This document shows positions 8,547-17,643 of a stretch of 58,633 bases of DNA, in pieces (within the stretch, counting starts at the first letter, position 1; each line of letters starts with the position of its first letter). A program made the position numbers and the translations under genes. The stretch spans positions 1 through 58,633 of the forward strand of contig NZ_CAMYIC010000008.1 in NCBI RefSeq assembly GCF_947258355.1, in the 5' to 3' direction. The notes under the pieces were generated by a model. That model did no database searches. It had not been told where the DNA came from and saw nothing but the letters and a program-made list of their open reading frames with translations. The stretch comes from an uncultured Allomuricauda sp. (GTDB lineage: Bacteria > Bacteroidota > Bacteroidia > Flavobacteriales > Flavobacteriaceae).

Positions 8547-11500
8547 TTAACAGGACACAAAGGAAAAATCACCTCCCATCATGGCAATAAGGTTTTCCAC
8601 TCCGGCCATTCCACTACCAACAGGTCCCAAGCTCGAATATGTTATTTCCTTGTACACACTGCAAGCTAACCCCTGCATGGCATGCACCACTTGATCATCC
8701 AAGTTGGAAGCATCCATTAAAATAATGGCTTCAGATGCATAAGCGTAGAGTTTAACCAGGGTAACACTGTATGCGGCAACTATTCCCAGTGCCATTCCCC
8801 CTCCGGCAACGATCATCATATTACCCAATGCAGCAACCACTTTTTGATACTCATCCACCACGGATTGAAGATGCTCGAGCTGAAGTTGAACCGATTCACC
8901 TCCTCCCCCGGTCATGTCAGGTAAAACACCAAAAAGCTCCCCATAGTTTCCATCAATATTCCAAAAAGCTTTCTTTTGTGCCTGGGCATCAAAAAAATTG
9001 TAGTCGCCCCCTCGATGTATATATTCCCTGAAATAATTGTAGTCATCACCAAGAAAATCCTGGGATATGGTTTCCCTGATATCCTCTGCTTGACTGAATT
9101 TAAGAGGCAGTGTCTCCAGTTCCGAATAGGTGCTTTGCGGAAAATTTGTCGCTTCCAACAAGGCAAGTTGCGCTGTTTTTTCAGCATTGGCAGCAAACCA
9201 ATTTTTGCCGTTTCGGGTAAGTGTTCGGTACTGGGCTGTACGCAGATAATCAAACGAAACTTTCGACTCCTCGGAATACAATGCGGGAATAAATCTTAAT
9301 ATGCCCACTCTCAATCCCTCAACATAAGTAGCGGAATTTTCGTTCACACTCTCTTCTATGGGCTGCATCATACTGAGCAACGATGCAGGATAATCGAAGA
9401 AACCTTCTTGTAATTTGGCAACGGCCTCTTGTGTATCTCCATTTAAATAGGGCTCCATCCAATTTCTGGTACTCAAAAGTGTCTGTAAATATTCCGAAAG
9501 TCGGACCGAGGTGGTTGCACCTGCCTTTTCAAATGCAATGGTCATAGAACCCAACAAAGCCTCATGTACCTCCTGTGCCATTGTTCGTGTAGGTTGGGCA
9601 TAGTATTCCAATTCTTTATCGAAACCGGCCAGCACTCTCCTATTTTCCCTCTGATTACCGATTTTCACATAGAGGTACAATCCAACCAGACGCTTGCCCA
9701 CAGCTGTTTCGGTAACTTCTGGAAATTGATAGTCATCTTGAGCGGTATGCGAAGTTTTAGTAAGGGAAACCTCAACTTGATGCTTACCCTCTCTATTCAA
9801 TGCATTATACGTAAATAAATATGGGGCCAACTCCAGTTGTCCCAAAATGTTTTTGGTCTCCTCAATTACGGCCGCTTGATCACTTGCTGGAATTTCGGTG
9901 ATATCGATATTTTCCCGGAGGGAGTCATAATATTTTTTATGGTCGTATACATTAAGATAAATTATGGGCGGCCCTGATTCATATATTTCTTTGAACTGGG
10001 GAAAATATTTATCATTATTATGACCGTCCGTGGCGTACAACACCAAATCATTAGTGGTTTGCGCAGCCTTTAAGTGAGTTGTATAAACATTGGACCCAGT
10101 GGCCATTAGTTCTATACGTGCACTCGGATATATTTCCCTGATGTTTTGCTGCATTTGGTCTAAAAAAGACTCGATGCCATCGCCCCTGTATTCTCTTGGC
10201 ATACTACCGGAAGTATCGAAAATGAGCAGTATTTTGGGAGCTATTATATTTTTTCGTAGCATTCCCCTAACCACGGTACCATTGTCCTCAATCTTAAAAT
10301 TACCTGCCGAAAGCCCTTCTACAAGATTGCCCTCTGCATCTTTGGGAAACAACTCCAACTGTACTTCTGGAAACACCTTTGGATTTGCCTTTACCTCCAT
10401 GGATACCACTTGCTCGGGATTACCGGCTTGTTTTTCTTCACCGTATACTTCCGAAAAAATAACAGCTTCCTCAAAAACCTTTTCCCCTCCCAAAGTAATG
10501 GGTTCTCCGACCACAGACCTTTCCTGAAGATATTCCGCATCCTTATCCAAATCTTGTAATGCGATGCTTGGTGTATAGGTACTGATACTGTCTATTCCCT
10601 GACGTGCCTGTTCTTCAAAAGTGAGGTTGTTAAGGAAAGATATCTTTAGCTGGTTCCCTATTAATTCGGAAGCTTTAAAAGTACCTGTTATCAATTCCGT
10701 TTCATTTCGCATGTCAAAGGAAGTAGTACCCTTTAGGGTAAGGGTTATGTCGTAATCATCTTCCTTAAATTTGGTTGCATCCCTTACATTTTGATTTTTA
10801 TTATCAGGATGCATTTTACCATATTCCACCGTAGGGTCGAACAAATGCAGGTAAACCTCTTCCTCATCATTTTTAAAGGATACACCGGGAATATTGTTGT
10901 TGCTCAACATGAATTTGGATTCACGGTCTTCCTTGCGCTGTTCCGGGGTGGTTTTCTGTAAAAGCGACTGGGCCAATTCCCTGCCCCGTTCAACTACATT
11001 TTCAACTTCTGTTATCTTTCCGTTGACCTCATTTACCCCCAATTCTTTACGCCATTTTTTTAACTGTCTTTTACTTACGGGCAAATAAAAACCTACATCA
11101 TGCCTTTTAAATAGGATATCCTTTGCCTGCGCTTCCGTCATTTCAATATGTTCGGTGATTACCTTAGCCTCAAACCCAGATTCAATCAGCATGTCCTTCA
11201 GGATTTCGGCCTTTTCCCTAATGGTGGCCATCCCGGTCCGTAATGCCCCTTCTACCCCATACATACCTCCATAGGTAGTCCGTTGAAAATATCTGGCATC
11301 ACTGGGTAAAAGCATAAACTCGTCCCTTACAAAATCAAACATAGCTTTTGGGTCCTTTTGTTGAACCAACCTATCGCGTTTAGCCCTATAATTATCCGGG
11401 CTAAATTGGAGCGCGTATAGCATTTCTTCCCATGTTTTAAAAGGAGGTTTTCCGCTTCCTTCCGGGATTTCGATGGCATTGCCGTCATCACAACCTTGTA

Positions 11501-11594
11501 ACAAAGGAAAAAGGCATAGTCCCGCACTGGTCAGCGCTATTTGTTGAAAAAACTCTCTTCTTGGCAGTGTATGGATTCCTTTGTTTTGATTCAT
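8547..11594 (-). CDS. von Willebrand factor A domain lipoprotein with Tat-like signal
   Basis: About 1,015 residues. The start at 11594 gives MNQNKGIHTLPRREFFQQIA, a twin-arginine-like signal (RREFF) ending in the lipobox LLQGC; the longer frame to 11642 only adds residues before this signal. A vWA domain lies near residues 440-620, with FDTSGSM as the MIDAS motif and YATDGHN as its later aspartate. Downstream is a long mostly helical region. vWA domains bind proteins through a metal; the role here is unknown. It stands alone, transcribed toward the sigma operon. A tandem 17-bp repeat and a good -7 box lie upstream. Confidence 0.75.
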   Translation of the reverse strand: MNQNKGIHTLPRREFFQQIALTSAGLCLFPLLQGCDDGNAIEIPEGSGKPPFKTWEEMLYALQFSPDNYRAKRDRLVQQKDPKAMFDFVRDEFMLLPSDARYFQRTTYGGMYGVEGALRTGMATIREKAEILKDMLIESGFEAKVITEHIEMTEAQAKDILFKRHDVGFYLPVSKRQLKKWRKELGVNEVNGKITEVENVVERGRELAQSLLQKTTPEQRKEDRESKFMLSNNNIPGVSFKNDEEEVYLHLFDPTVEYGKMHPDNKNQNVRDATKFKEDDYDITLTLKGTTSFDMRNETELITGTFKASELIGNQLKISFLNNLTFEEQARQGIDSISTYTPSIALQDLDKDAEYLQERSVVGEPITLGGEKVFEEAVIFSEVYGEEKQAGNPEQVVSMEVKANPKVFPEVQLELFPKDAEGNLVEGLSAGNFKIEDNGTVVRGMLRKNIIAPKILLIFDTSGSMPREYRGDGIESFLDQMQQNIREIYPSARIELMATGSNVYTTHLKAAQTTNDLVLYATDGHNNDKYFPQFKEIYESGPPIIYLNVYDHKKYYDSLRENIDITEIPASDQAAVIEETKNILGQLELAPYLFTYNALNREGKHQVEVSLTKTSHTAQDDYQFPEVTETAVGKRLVGLYLYVKIGNQRENRRVLAGFDKELEYYAQPTRTMAQEVHEALLGSMTIAFEKAGATTSVRLSEYLQTLLSTRNWMEPYLNGDTQEAVAKLQEGFFDYPASLLSMMQPIEESVNENSATYVEGLRVGILRFIPALYSEESKVSFDYLRTAQYRTLTRNGKNWFAANAEKTAQLALLEATNFPQSTYSELETLPLKFSQAEDIRETISQDFLGDDYNYFREYIHRGGDYNFFDAQAQKKAFWNIDGNYGELFGVLPDMTGGGGESVQLQLEHLQSVVDEYQKVVAALGNMMIVAGGGMALGIVAAYSVTLVKLYAYASEAIILMDASNLDDQVVHAMQGLACSVYKEITYSSLGPVGSGMAGVENLIAMMGGDFSFVSC

Positions 11595-11702
11595 GGGTAT
11601 ATTTTTAAACAATAGTTTTTCAATGGATATGGGTTTCTCCACATTTTAGGGCAAAAGGCGATTTTAACCCCAATATGAAAGTACTTTATTTGTCAAGGGC
11701 TT

Positions 11703-11740
11703 TGTACCACGAATGTAACAAGGTGTACAACAAATGTAAC
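11703..11740 (-). promoter_or_regulatory. Tandem 17-bp direct repeat, 21-bp period, overlapping a -7 box of the vWA gene
   Basis: TGTACCACGAATGTAAC (11703-11719) and TGTACAACAAATGTAAC (11724-11740) differ at two bases and are spaced by exactly two helical turns. The complement of 11731-11738 reads TACATTTG, a perfect -7 box for the vWA lipoprotein gene, so a protein bound here would act on that promoter. Confidence 0.6.
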
Positions 11741-11774
11741 TTGAAGATAAAAGGTTCTGATTCTTTACGGTACA

Positions 11775-11817
11775 TGACCAAGATCATTTGATATATGCCC
11801 AATAGAAAGCATCTTAG
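11775..11817 (+). promoter_or_regulatory. CRP/FNR-type operator and weak -7 box before the WG-repeat gene
   Basis: TGACCAAGATCA at 11775-11786 fits TGA-N6-TCA. The octamer exactly 33 bp on (CATCTTAG, 11810-11817) is a poor match to TAnnTTTG, with four of six fixed bases. ATG follows at 11841. Confidence 0.5.
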
Positions 11818-11840
11818 TTAGATGATAAAAAGCAAGTGCC

Positions 11841-12461
11841 ATGAAAAAAATAACAACATTGATTGCTGCTTTTATCTATATGGGCCTTAGTGCCCAACTT
11901 CCTGAAAATTTGGATTTTGTAAGCCCGTTCCATGAAGGATTTGCAGCAATACAGAAAGAAAACAAATGGGCTTTTGTTGATGATACTGGAAACATCGCTA
12001 TTGATTTTAGGGATGATTTTTATTGGAACATGGATGCCAAAGCGTCTTATAACGATATTAGAGCCATTGCCTATCCCCAATTTTCAAGCGGTAGATGTGT
12101 AGTTCAAAAAATAGTGGATGGTATTCCCATGTTTGGATTTATTGATACTACCGGCAAACTGGTTATTGAACATAATTTTTTGAATGTTGCACCTTTCGAT
12201 AATGGTTTAACGACCGGTATTATGTTCGAAAAAGTATTTAGGGGGAAAAATGAATTCAACCTGAACATTTATGAGTTCAAATTTCACGAAGTATTGATGG
12301 ATGCAGATGGCAACATAATTGAATTTTTAAACCGTAGGCATAACATTCAAATGACCAAAAGAAGGTATGAAATACCAGAAATACGATCTAAAATATTAAA
12401 CGGAAACTTGATAGCCGTTGAAAAAGATAACCTCTGGCAAATTAAAAAATTAGACCTCTAA
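11841..12461 (+). CDS. WG-repeat protein, exported
   Basis: 206 residues with a short signal peptide (to ...MGLSAQ). At least two WG-type beta repeats are visible: FHEGFAAIQKENKWAFVDDT then GNIAIDF, and MFGFIDTTGKLVIEHNF. WG repeats are common in Bacteroidota and have no agreed function; they may form small beta sheets used in binding. A CRP/FNR-type operator lies 55 nt before the start codon and a strong terminator follows, so it is a single-gene unit. Confidence 0.7.
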   Translation: MKKITTLIAAFIYMGLSAQLPENLDFVSPFHEGFAAIQKENKWAFVDDTGNIAIDFRDDFYWNMDAKASYNDIRAIAYPQFSSGRCVVQKIVDGIPMFGFIDTTGKLVIEHNFLNVAPFDNGLTTGIMFEKVFRGKNEFNLNIYEFKFHEVLMDADGNIIEFLNRRHNIQMTKRRYEIPEIRSKILNGNLIAVEKDNLWQIKKLDL

Positions 12462-12496
12462 ATCAGACCGTAAAGCCAACAGGTCAATCAACATGC

Positions 12497-12545
12497 GAAC
12501 TGGATTGTCTAAACTCTTGAGAATAGACAATCCAGTTCTTTTTAA
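12497..12545 (+). terminator. Intrinsic terminator of the WG-repeat gene
   Basis: A 14-bp perfect stem (GAACTGGATTGTCT with AGACAATCCAGTTC), 14-nt loop, followed by TTTTT on the + strand. Confidence 0.85.
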
Positions 12546-12558
12546 TAGTCGACCCCAA

Positions 12559-12930
12559 TTAGGCAACTACTTCTTCTTTCTTGTTTCGTTCAGAAACAAT
12601 TTTTTCAATTAAGTCGGGTACTTTTTCAAATGCGGCTGCCAATCCATGGGTCTTACCGGCTTCCAAAAATGAGATTTCATCCCCTTTGGTCACCAAAAAG
12701 CCGATAGGCTGGATACCAATACCGGCACCGGCACCGGCGCCTTCACCTTTTCTTGCTTTTCCTTCAACGCCTTCGCCTCCTCCGGAGCCAAATCCCATAC
12801 CTACTTTAATTACAGGTACACACTTAAATTCACCCAACTGAAAGGGTTCACCAATAATGGTGTCTGTTTTGGCCTCTGACTTGATAAAGTCAGTCACCTT
12901 GTTCAATAATTCTTCGAAATGTAAATCCAT
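12559..12930 (-). CDS. GerW (YtfJ) family protein
   Basis: 123 residues: ELLNKVTDFIKSEAKTDTII, GEPFQLGEFKCVPVIKVGMG, a glycine-rich stretch, and IGIQPIGFLVTKGDEISFLE. This order matches the GerW/YtfJ family, named from a Bacillus spore protein but found in many non-sporulating bacteria, where the role is unknown. It lies 12 nt after a DUF2953-like membrane-protein gene, the same order as ytfI-ytfJ in Bacillus, so the pair is likely an old functional unit unrelated to sporulation here. Confidence 0.8.
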   Translation of the reverse strand: MDLHFEELLNKVTDFIKSEAKTDTIIGEPFQLGEFKCVPVIKVGMGFGSGGGEGVEGKARKGEGAGAGAGIGIQPIGFLVTKGDEISFLEAGKTHGLAAAFEKVPDLIEKIVSERNKKEEVVA

Positions 12931-12942
12931 GACCTTAAATTT

Positions 12943-13437
12943 TTAATGATTAATAAATGTTTTTAGAATTCTGTAAGGCCTGTTTCGAACATCCAACACC
13001 AATCTATTTCTGTTCTCAAAATTGATATGAAATGAAGCTACGTAATGATTGAGCAATACGAACACGGGGTACATTTTTGCATTGGCCACGTAATCGCCGG
13101 TATCCATATCCAATGCAAACCGCTTAACTTCGAACGATCTTATCAATCGTAACACTTTCCTGAACGCAATCCTCTTTTTGGGTTTGGTTTTCTTCTTTCT
13201 GGTTGGTTGTTTTGGTTTAGAAGATTTTGTCAAGGGATAGAAACAGCGTTCGTAAAAAAGCACTTTTAACCGAATTCGTAAAAGTTCTTTCTCATCGGGC
13301 TCGAAACTAGCCTTTGCCAAGCCCTTTAAGCCTGCATAATACTTTCCTGTATCTGTGTCAATAAAAATTTGTATTGGAACAAATAGCAGCCCAAGGACAA
13401 GGAGCACAACTAATAATATCACAATAGTTAGTATCAT
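12943..13437 (-). CDS. DUF2953-like membrane protein, partner of the GerW protein
   Basis: About 164 residues with one N-terminal membrane helix (MILTIVILLVVLLVLGLLFV), a soluble part with a very basic middle (KPTRKKKTKPKKR-like run), and the stretch FALDMDTGDYVANAKMYPVF near the end, which recalls the GTGD-A motif of DUF2953 (Bacillus YtfI). The frame opens at 13497, but the ATG at 13437 places the helix right at the N-terminus and is preferred. Family assignment depends partly on the neighbouring GerW gene. Confidence 0.55.
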   Translation of the reverse strand: MILTIVILLVVLLVLGLLFVPIQIFIDTDTGKYYAGLKGLAKASFEPDEKELLRIRLKVLFYERCFYPLTKSSKPKQPTRKKKTKPKKRIAFRKVLRLIRSFEVKRFALDMDTGDYVANAKMYPVFVLLNHYVASFHINFENRNRLVLDVRNRPYRILKTFINH

Positions 13438-13549
13438 TAGCTTTTTGCCACAAAGGAAATGGTACGATGTTTTATATGCAATGACGTGGGTCAGCATCGC
13501 ATAAATAATTCGGTAAAAGTTGATAACTTTTTTCGAGTACTTGTTTGAC

Positions 13550-13593
13550 TGATCTAACTCATATTACAAATCAGTTTTTTATTGGTAATTTGA
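13550..13593 (+). promoter_or_regulatory. Possible CRP/FNR-type operator before the MacAB-like operon
   Basis: TGATCTAACTCA at 13550-13561 fits TGA-N6-TCA but lacks the CC seen at most other sites. About 33 bp on lies TAATTTG (13586-13592), a -7 box missing one spacer base. The ATG is at 13615. Confidence 0.3.
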
Positions 13594-13614
13594 TGTTCGT
13601 ATCATACTGAACCA

Positions 13615-14700
13615 ATGAAATATCCTTTATTTTTTTATATCATAATTTTCACCCTTCTCTCCTGTAGTGAAAGCAAAGAAAAAGCCTACCCCACCGTAAT
13701 GCCTTTAACAGAATCTGTGTATGCCTCGGCAACTGTTCAACCGGACAGTCTTTACCAAGCCTACTCCATCGTAATTGGCATTTTGGACAAAACATGGGTA
13801 GAAGAAGGCGATGTGGTCAAAAAAGGAGACCCTATCCTTCAAATTACCAACACCTCACCAGAATTAAATGCGGAGAACGCCAAATTGGCGCTGCAACTTG
13901 CCCGTGAAAATTATAGTGGAAATGCTGCTGTACTCAGTGGGATACAGGATGAAATCCAAGCTGCGGAACTCAAGTTCATCAACGACTCCATTAATTACTT
14001 CCGACAGAAAAATCTTTGGGATCAAAATATTGGTTCCAAGGTAGAGTACGATAACCGTAAGCTCAATTATGAACTTTCTAGAAACAATCTGAACCTACTT
14101 AAAAGAAAGTACGGACAAACAAAAAATGAGCTGGAGACCCAATTGAAACAATCCGAAAACAATTACCGGACCTCTTTGACCACTTCCGAAGACTTTACGA
14201 TTAAAAGTAAGATAAACGGAACCGTTTATGCTATCTATAAAAATCCCGGAGAAATAGTTAATACCCAGCAACCTGTTGCAGCTGTGGGTAAAAGCGACAA
14301 ATTTATCATTGAGTTATTGGTCGATGAAGTGGATATTGTAAAGCTGAAAATCGGACAACAGGTCTTCCTAACCCTTGACTCCTATGACTCTGAGGTTTTT
14401 GAGGCTACATTGGACAAAATCTACCCAAGAAAGGATGAGCGTTCTCAGACTTTTAAGGTAGAGGCCCTGTTTAAAGACCCTCCAAGCACCTTGTATCCGG
14501 GACTATCCGGAGAAGGTAATATTGTTATCTCCAAAAAAGAGCAAACCCTTACCATTCCAAAGGAATACCTCATCAATACATCAAAAGTGCTTACCGACAA
14601 TGGCGAAATAGAGGTCACCCTAGGACTACAGAATTTGGATAGGGTGGAAATTTTGGACGGTTTGGATGAGAATACAGCAATTTATAAACCAGAGCAATGA
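13615..14700 (+). CDS. Periplasmic adaptor (HlyD/MacA-like) lipoprotein
   Basis: 361 residues with a lipoprotein signal (FTLLSCSES). It shows the membrane-fusion layout: a biotinyl-lipoyl-like half (TWVEEGDVVKKGDPILQITN), a helical hairpin (about residues 80-190, coiled-coil character), the second lipoyl half (IKSKINGTVYAIYKNPGEIV) and a beta-barrel (LKIGQQVFLTLDSYDSEVFE). Such adaptors link an inner-membrane transporter to an outer-membrane channel. The stop overlaps the permease start by 4 nt, and the ATPase follows, giving a MacAB-type transporter; the outer-membrane channel is not encoded here. Substrate unknown. Confidence 0.85.
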   Translation: MKYPLFFYIIIFTLLSCSESKEKAYPTVMPLTESVYASATVQPDSLYQAYSIVIGILDKTWVEEGDVVKKGDPILQITNTSPELNAENAKLALQLARENYSGNAAVLSGIQDEIQAAELKFINDSINYFRQKNLWDQNIGSKVEYDNRKLNYELSRNNLNLLKRKYGQTKNELETQLKQSENNYRTSLTTSEDFTIKSKINGTVYAIYKNPGEIVNTQQPVAAVGKSDKFIIELLVDEVDIVKLKIGQQVFLTLDSYDSEVFEATLDKIYPRKDERSQTFKVEALFKDPPSTLYPGLSGEGNIVISKKEQTLTIPKEYLINTSKVLTDNGEIEVTLGLQNLDRVEILDGLDENTAIYKPEQ

Positions 14701-15959
14701 TCAATTGGAGCGTGATATTGGGCATTGCCAAAACCCATCTTGTCACCAAGATGAAATCCACGGTTACCGCAACACTTGGAGTAACTTTTGGAATTGGCGC
14801 CTATATCACCTTAGTGAGTTTTATGACCGGACTTAATGGAATGTTGGATGATTTGGTACTTAACCAAACACCACACATTCACATGTACAACGAAATCCGC
14901 CCTTCCGAAACCCAACCCATTTCCCGCTACCAGGAGTTTAAGGATGCCATGAATTTTGTACACTCCATCAAGCCCAAACAAAATCAGGAAAAAATACACA
15001 ACGCGCTTCCTATTTTAAGCTATCTGAAAAAACATCCCAATGTACGAGGAGCAACTCCCCAACTTAGGGCACAAATCTTTTACCTGTCCGGCTCCATAGA
15101 ACTCGGTGGTAATCTTGTGGGGGTTGATATTATAGAAGAGGTTCGACTCTCCAACATACAGGATAACATTGTGGAAGGGACTCCGGAAGCTTTAAAAAAC
15201 AACACTAATGGAATTTTATTGGGTGCAGGGTTGGCGGAAAAAATGTCCCTTTCCATTGGAGATAGAGTTCAGATAAGTACTGTTGCAGGAGATATTTTCC
15301 CTTTGAAAATTGTTGGCATCTATCAAAGTGGAATCGCCGAAATAGACAATGTGCAAAGTTTTGCCAACCTGAACACAGTTCAACGTATTTTGGGAGAATC
15401 GGAAAACTACGTGACCGACATCAATATAAAGTTATTGAACATTGCCGAGTCCGAACCCATGGCCAGGAGTTTGGAAAAACAGTTCAATGTAAAGGCCGTT
15501 GATATCAATGAGGCCAATGCCCAATTTGAAACGGGGTCCAACATCAGAAACCTTATTACCTATGCGGTTTCCATTACCCTTCTTATTGTGGCCGGATTTG
15601 GTATTTACAATATTCTGAACATGCTTATTTATGAAAAAATGAAGGATATTGCCATTTTGAAGGCTACTGGATTTTCGGGTAAGGATGTGCAGTACATTTT
15701 TATGGCTCAGGCCATACTCATTGGAATTTTGGGAGGTTTTTTGGGCTTGTTGATTGGATTTGGGCTTTCCCATCTTATTGATAATACTCCTTTTGAAACA
15801 GATGCATTGCCCACTATTACCACCTACCCTGTAAATTTCAACGGAACCTATTATTTCATTGGAATTGCTTTCGCTCTAATTTCAACATTTGTGGCAGGTT
15901 ACCTACCATCGAATAGAGCCAAGAAAATAGACCCCGTAAAAATTATTAGAGGAACTTAG
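14697..15959 (+). CDS. ABC transporter permease, MacB/FtsX-LolCE type
   Basis: 420 residues with one N-terminal membrane helix (VTATLGVTFGIGAYITLVSF), a large periplasmic domain (about residues 45-270), and three C-terminal helices (TYAVSITLLIVAGFGIYNIL; QAILIGILGGFLGLLIGFGL; YYFIGIAFALISTFVAGYLP). This is the FtsX/MacB fold used for mechanotransmission rather than membrane-crossing transport. It is fused in order to the adaptor (4-nt overlap) and the ATPase (8-nt gap). Confidence 0.85.
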   Translation: MINWSVILGIAKTHLVTKMKSTVTATLGVTFGIGAYITLVSFMTGLNGMLDDLVLNQTPHIHMYNEIRPSETQPISRYQEFKDAMNFVHSIKPKQNQEKIHNALPILSYLKKHPNVRGATPQLRAQIFYLSGSIELGGNLVGVDIIEEVRLSNIQDNIVEGTPEALKNNTNGILLGAGLAEKMSLSIGDRVQISTVAGDIFPLKIVGIYQSGIAEIDNVQSFANLNTVQRILGESENYVTDINIKLLNIAESEPMARSLEKQFNVKAVDINEANAQFETGSNIRNLITYAVSITLLIVAGFGIYNILNMLIYEKMKDIAILKATGFSGKDVQYIFMAQAILIGILGGFLGLLIGFGLSHLIDNTPFETDALPTITTYPVNFNGTYYFIGIAFALISTFVAGYLPSNRAKKIDPVKIIRGT

Positions 15960-15967
15960 CAACGCAT

Positions 15968-16645
15968 ATGAACCTTGTACTAGAAGCAAAAAATATCAAT
16001 AAACACTTTCATAAGCCCAAGGACTTCCATGTGCTGAAAAATATTTCATTTGGGGTGAAGCAGGGGGAATTCGCCTCCATAATGGGCAAATCAGGCTCCG
16101 GAAAATCCACTTTGTTATATATTCTCTCTACAATGGACACCGACTATACTGGCGAGCTATCCATCAATAACCAACTTGTAACGGGAAAGTCACAACGGGA
16201 ACTGTCGCAAATCAGAAACAAAAATATTGGCTTTGTATTTCAATTTCATTATTTGCTTTCGGAATTCAGTGTGCTGGAGAATGTAATGCTGCCTGCCAAG
16301 AAACTTGCGGAAAAGTCCCATGCGGAAATTGAGAAGGATGCTCACCGAAAATTGGAAATGCTTCATATTGGCCATTTGGCACACCAACGGGCGTCCAGGA
16401 TATCAGGTGGTGAAAAACAACGGGTTGCTATTGCACGTGCCTTGATCAACGATCCTACCATTTTGATGGGTGACGAACCCACGGGTAATTTGGACAGTCA
16501 CAATTCTGAAAATGTGTTCAATATTTTTAAAAACTTGAAAGAAGAACAAGGTTTGTCATTATTGGTAGTGACCCACGATGAAGATTTTGCCAAGCGAACG
16601 GACCGTATCATACAAATGGAGGATGGTATGATCATAGGTCATTAA
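15968..16645 (+). CDS. ABC transporter ATP-binding protein, MacB/LolD type
   Basis: 225 residues with Walker A GKSGSGKS (near residue 40), a Q-loop (FQFHYLLSEF), signature RISGGEKQRVAIARAL, Walker B LMGDEPTGNLD and switch histidine VVTHDEDFAK. The PTGNLDS ending of Walker B is typical of LolD/MacB-type ATPases. It powers the preceding permease and adaptor. Its end faces the mlaD-like gene 7 bp away on the other strand. Confidence 0.9.
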   Translation: MNLVLEAKNINKHFHKPKDFHVLKNISFGVKQGEFASIMGKSGSGKSTLLYILSTMDTDYTGELSINNQLVTGKSQRELSQIRNKNIGFVFQFHYLLSEFSVLENVMLPAKKLAEKSHAEIEKDAHRKLEMLHIGHLAHQRASRISGGEKQRVAIARALINDPTILMGDEPTGNLDSHNSENVFNIFKNLKEEQGLSLLVVTHDEDFAKRTDRIIQMEDGMIIGH

Positions 16646-16652
16646 AGTTGCA

Positions 16653-17642
16653 TCATTGATTTTGTTTTGCTTGCTTTTTTTGTTCTCGCTCCAATTTTCT
16701 AAAGTAACCCCTCGTCAAGAAATTGTGTTTAAGGGCTTCCATGTTCTCGTTAAATTTCTCTGTTCCTTCTTCAATGTTCTTCATGGTTCTCATCAGTTGA
16801 TTGGCCAATATGGTATCCGTAGCCACCTTATTGAGAACTCCTTTACCATTTTTTACATCCCCAATTACGGTGTTCAAGTCTGTGGTCAACCTGTTTATTT
16901 CATTACTCGATACTTCCAGATTTTGTATAATGTTCCTAACCCTTTCTGCAGATAAAGTGTCTGACAGTAAAACTCCTGCAACTCCATCACCGGAGTTAAT
17001 GGTTTTTAATGTTTGTTGAAGCTCGGCCAAAGTTGTGTTCACCTGATTACTACTAATTTTGAGGTTATTAATAGTTTGCTTGAGGTCTTTTGCCATCAAT
17101 GTATCGTTCAGCAAACGCCCCAAAGTTCCTTTTCCCTCCGTTAGAGACTGAGCGACTTTTAATAAATCCGAAGTTAACAAGGCCGCATTTTCATTGGTGA
17201 CACTTAAAGTATTAAGCATATCTTGAGATGAAATCTTACTGTATGATTTCAATCTGGCACCATCTTCTATAAGAGCGGCATCTCCTTTTCCCGGAACAAT
17301 GTTTACCAACATACTGCCGACCAAACCATCGGAACCAATGGTGGCCACAGCATCACTTCGAATGTGTTCCTTCATTTTTTTGTTGATGGCCATGTAAACG
17401 ATTATGGTGCTATCGTTCATCATTTCGATATTATCCACAGTACCTATGTCAATACCAGAAAAACGCACATTATTCCCTACTTGCAAACCATTTACATTGC
17501 TGAATACAGCATTGACGGTAAATTTTTTCACAAACAGACTTTGACCGTTGCCGATAAGATAGGCGGCAATAATCAACAATATGGTGCCGAGCACAACGAA
17601 TATGCCCAGTTTCAGATTCTGCATTGGAGTTTTAGTTGTCAT
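16653..17642 (-). CDS. mlaD: MlaD-family (MCE domain) lipid-transport protein
   Basis: 329 residues. One N-terminal membrane helix (LKLGIFVVLGTILLIIAAYL) precedes an MCE domain (VNAVFSNVNGLQVGNNVRFS then GIDIGTVDNIEM), which forms a ring that carries phospholipids in the periplasm. The C-terminal ~170 residues are helical with repeats such as GTLGRLLNDTLMAKDL and GVLNKVATDTILANQL, the usual long tail of Bacteroidota MCE proteins. The ATG at 17642, one base after the ATPase stop, is preferred over the opening at 17663, which lies inside that gene. Third gene of an mlaE-mlaF-mlaD operon. Confidence 0.9.
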   Translation of the reverse strand: MTTKTPMQNLKLGIFVVLGTILLIIAAYLIGNGQSLFVKKFTVNAVFSNVNGLQVGNNVRFSGIDIGTVDNIEMMNDSTIIVYMAINKKMKEHIRSDAVATIGSDGLVGSMLVNIVPGKGDAALIEDGARLKSYSKISSQDMLNTLSVTNENAALLTSDLLKVAQSLTEGKGTLGRLLNDTLMAKDLKQTINNLKISSNQVNTTLAELQQTLKTINSGDGVAGVLLSDTLSAERVRNIIQNLEVSSNEINRLTTDLNTVIGDVKNGKGVLNKVATDTILANQLMRTMKNIEEGTEKFNENMEALKHNFLTRGYFRKLEREQKKQAKQNQ

Positions 17643-17643
17643 A

